Shown here one piece after another: positions 62,954-64,000 of a DNA stretch of 64,000 nt; the stretch's first letter is position 1, and each line of letters begins with the position of its first letter. The stretch is from positions 62,001 through 126,000 of the forward strand of contig NZ_AMZY02000003.1 in the NCBI RefSeq assembly GCF_000330725.2, given 5' to 3'. A model generated the notes under the pieces. The model was not told the DNA's origin and searched no databases. It was given only the letters and a program-made list of their open reading frames with translations. This stretch comes from Mariniradius saccharolyticus AK6. Its GTDB lineage: Bacteria > Bacteroidota > Bacteroidia > Cytophagales > Cyclobacteriaceae. The position numbers and the translations under genes are program-made.

Positions 62954-64000
62954 TTACTTTTTCATGAAGTAGGAATCGGCAAACTTGGCTCTGGAAATGC
63001 TATCAGCTTCTGTTTTCTTGTTGGCGTCGTTGCAGGTAAGGCAGAGCATCCCATTTTCGTTGAAAACCCAGTGGTTTCTTGAGCTCACGTCCCGAGTCTT
63101 GTAGCCATTTTTATGGATTGTGTTTTCGAGGATTGGCAAGATGGACTTGTCCATTACAAAGGGTTTGTCAAAAGGAATCTCCAGTACCAATTCCAATTCT
63201 TGTACCCTGAATTTGTCGAGCGAACCGAGGTTGATCGAGCGGTTAAGAGTCAGTACTGAATCCGTGATCGTGTAGTCATATTGGATGGATTCGGCGGATT
63301 GCATCGCATCAGTGCGTGATTTTCCTCTTGCCTTGAAGTCCTGTACCAAAATCGGAAGCGGATTGTCCGTTCCTTCCAATTGCAGGCTTACTTCATCATA
63401 CAGACCATCGATATCATTGTTCGAAACTGATTTCAATACCAAGGTGCCTGCCCCGATTTCCAAGGTTTTTTCCACTGTATGTGTGCCTTCGGTTTTGAAG
63501 TTGTTTACAGCTCTCGGGATTTGTACTGCGCAAATCGCGATACTCAGCAGCCAAAGCCCCAGGGCGACAAGTCCAAACCGCGAATCGATGATGCTGCGCT
63601 TGACGAGGACTGAGATTCCCAACAAGAGTATGATGATCCCAGGAATGAAGATGGCAACAGTCACTGCAATTGCCAGCCATAATGGTATGATTTCATTGAT
63701 CCAGGCGGCAGGAATGTCATTGATGATGAAGGGCGCATCTCCACCCACCGGAACGATCCCAAGATACACGCCCAGCAATGCCAATGGAGCAATCGTAATC
63801 GATACGCCGATCAAGAAAATGATTAATCCAAAGAAAACGCGGATCACGGACAGCAGGAACTTGCCCAAGGGTCCCAAAGCCTCTCCGAGCGCATTGATCA
63901 CCTTGCCGAGGAACCTGAATGGTGCCAAAAGGATTTTTCTGCCCTGGCTTTCCTCTCTGGGAGGGAGTGGGTTGAGGTTTTCTTTGATGGTTGTTTCGAT
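62954..64000 (-). CDS. Membrane protein with DUF4097-like tail, possibly PspC-family; 5' end outside window
   Basis: The frame is open on the minus strand to base 64000 (24 further codons before the first TTG), so the gene start lies beyond the window. The visible 348 residues contain a Pro/Glu/Arg-rich stretch and transmembrane helices at about 46-80, 95-120 and 135-160 (FGLIIFLIGVSITIAPL, WLAIAVTVAIFIPGIIILLL, GLVALGLWLLSIAICAVQI). A soluble, beta-rich C-terminal part follows (VEKTLEIGAGTLVLKSV, YDYTITDSVLTLNRS, VQELELVLEIPFDKPFV). Bacteroidota PspC-domain proteins have this tail after an N-terminal PspC domain and are linked to envelope stress, but the PspC domain itself is not visible, so the name is an inference. 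Confidence 0.6.
   Translation of the reverse strand: METTIKENLNPLPPREESQGRKILLAPFRFLGKVINALGEALGPLGKFLLSVIRVFFGLIIFLIGVSITIAPLALLGVYLGIVPVGGDAPFIINDIPAAWINEIIPLWLAIAVTVAIFIPGIIILLLGISVLVKRSIIDSRFGLVALGLWLLSIAICAVQIPRAVNNFKTEGTHTVEKTLEIGAGTLVLKSVSNNDIDGLYDEVSLQLEGTDNPLPILVQDFKARGKSRTDAMQSAESIQYDYTITDSVLTLNRSINLGSLDKFRVQELELVLEIPFDKPFVMDKSILPILENTIHKNGYKTRDVSSRNHWVFNENGMLCLTCNDANKKTEADSISRAKFADSYFMKK

Overview
The window is a chromosomal segment of a member of the Bacteroidota, most likely order Cytophagales (Cyclobacteriaceae-like; genus not determined). I base this on the gene families (TonB-dependent receptor with a carboxypeptidase-like N-terminal domain plus DUF4249 lipoprotein, BatB/BatC, methionine synthase split into two genes, DUF2490 and DUF4097 proteins, many lipoproteins) and on at least eleven upstream regions with the Bacteroidota -7 promoter element TAnnTTTG. 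I found no rRNA, tRNA, CRISPR array, insertion sequence, integrase or phage gene. It looks like ordinary core and envelope chromosome, not an island.

Layout. 1-6.2 kb: the 3' end of an IcmF-type acyl-CoA mutase gene, then a tight run of OsmC, a 79-residue protein, a Cache-domain lipoprotein and a membrane hybrid histidine kinase. 6.2-11.4 kb (minus strand): a 2-oxoacid dehydrogenase E2, cinA, folA, a DUF4412 protein and fmt. 11.7-18.4 kb: a small membrane protein, a complete RND efflux operon (adaptor, permease, outer-membrane factor) with a 21-bp palindrome in its leader, and a small lipoprotein between a strong promoter and terminator. 18.4-28 kb: a candidate small RNA, an S9 peptidase, a 1442-residue cytosolic multi-PAS hybrid kinase, an internally duplicated barrel-like protein and an exported RidA relative. 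28.2-33 kb: a SAM-I riboswitch controlling a two-gene metH and metF, in visibly GC-richer DNA. 33-41.4 kb: a coiled-coil lipoprotein, an HMG-CoA lyase, a DUF4249/TonB-dependent receptor pair, BatB-BatC and a thiolase. 41.4-44.8 kb: a creatininase-like hydrolase divergent from a glycosylasparaginase-CutC-acetyltransferase operon. 44.8-50.3 kb: mostly exported proteins (FG-GAP/haem-motif lipoprotein, EEP-fold hydrolase, DUF1080, dienelactone hydrolase) and a CBS protein. 50.5-54.6 kb (minus strand): an ECF sigma factor, a putative anti-sigma factor, two paralogous barrel proteins and a DUF4097 protein. 54.9-64 kb: DUF2490 protein, MscS channel, fatty-acid desaturase, M20 hydrolase, GNAT, barrel protein, beta-CASP RNase and the 3' part of a membrane protein gene cut by the window end.

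How the genes fit together. The E2 subunit, IcmF mutase, thiolase and HMG-CoA lyase fit branched-chain amino acid and acyl-CoA breakdown. MetH/MetF with folA form a one-carbon/folate theme, only the first controlled by the riboswitch. The most system-like modules without a described function are the ECF sigma operon (50505-54618) and the OsmC/Cache-lipoprotein/hybrid-kinase run (1583-6162). Both look like envelope-sensing circuits. Coordinates use starts I chose from signal peptides, overlaps, terminators and family N-termini; several differ from the longest open frame.
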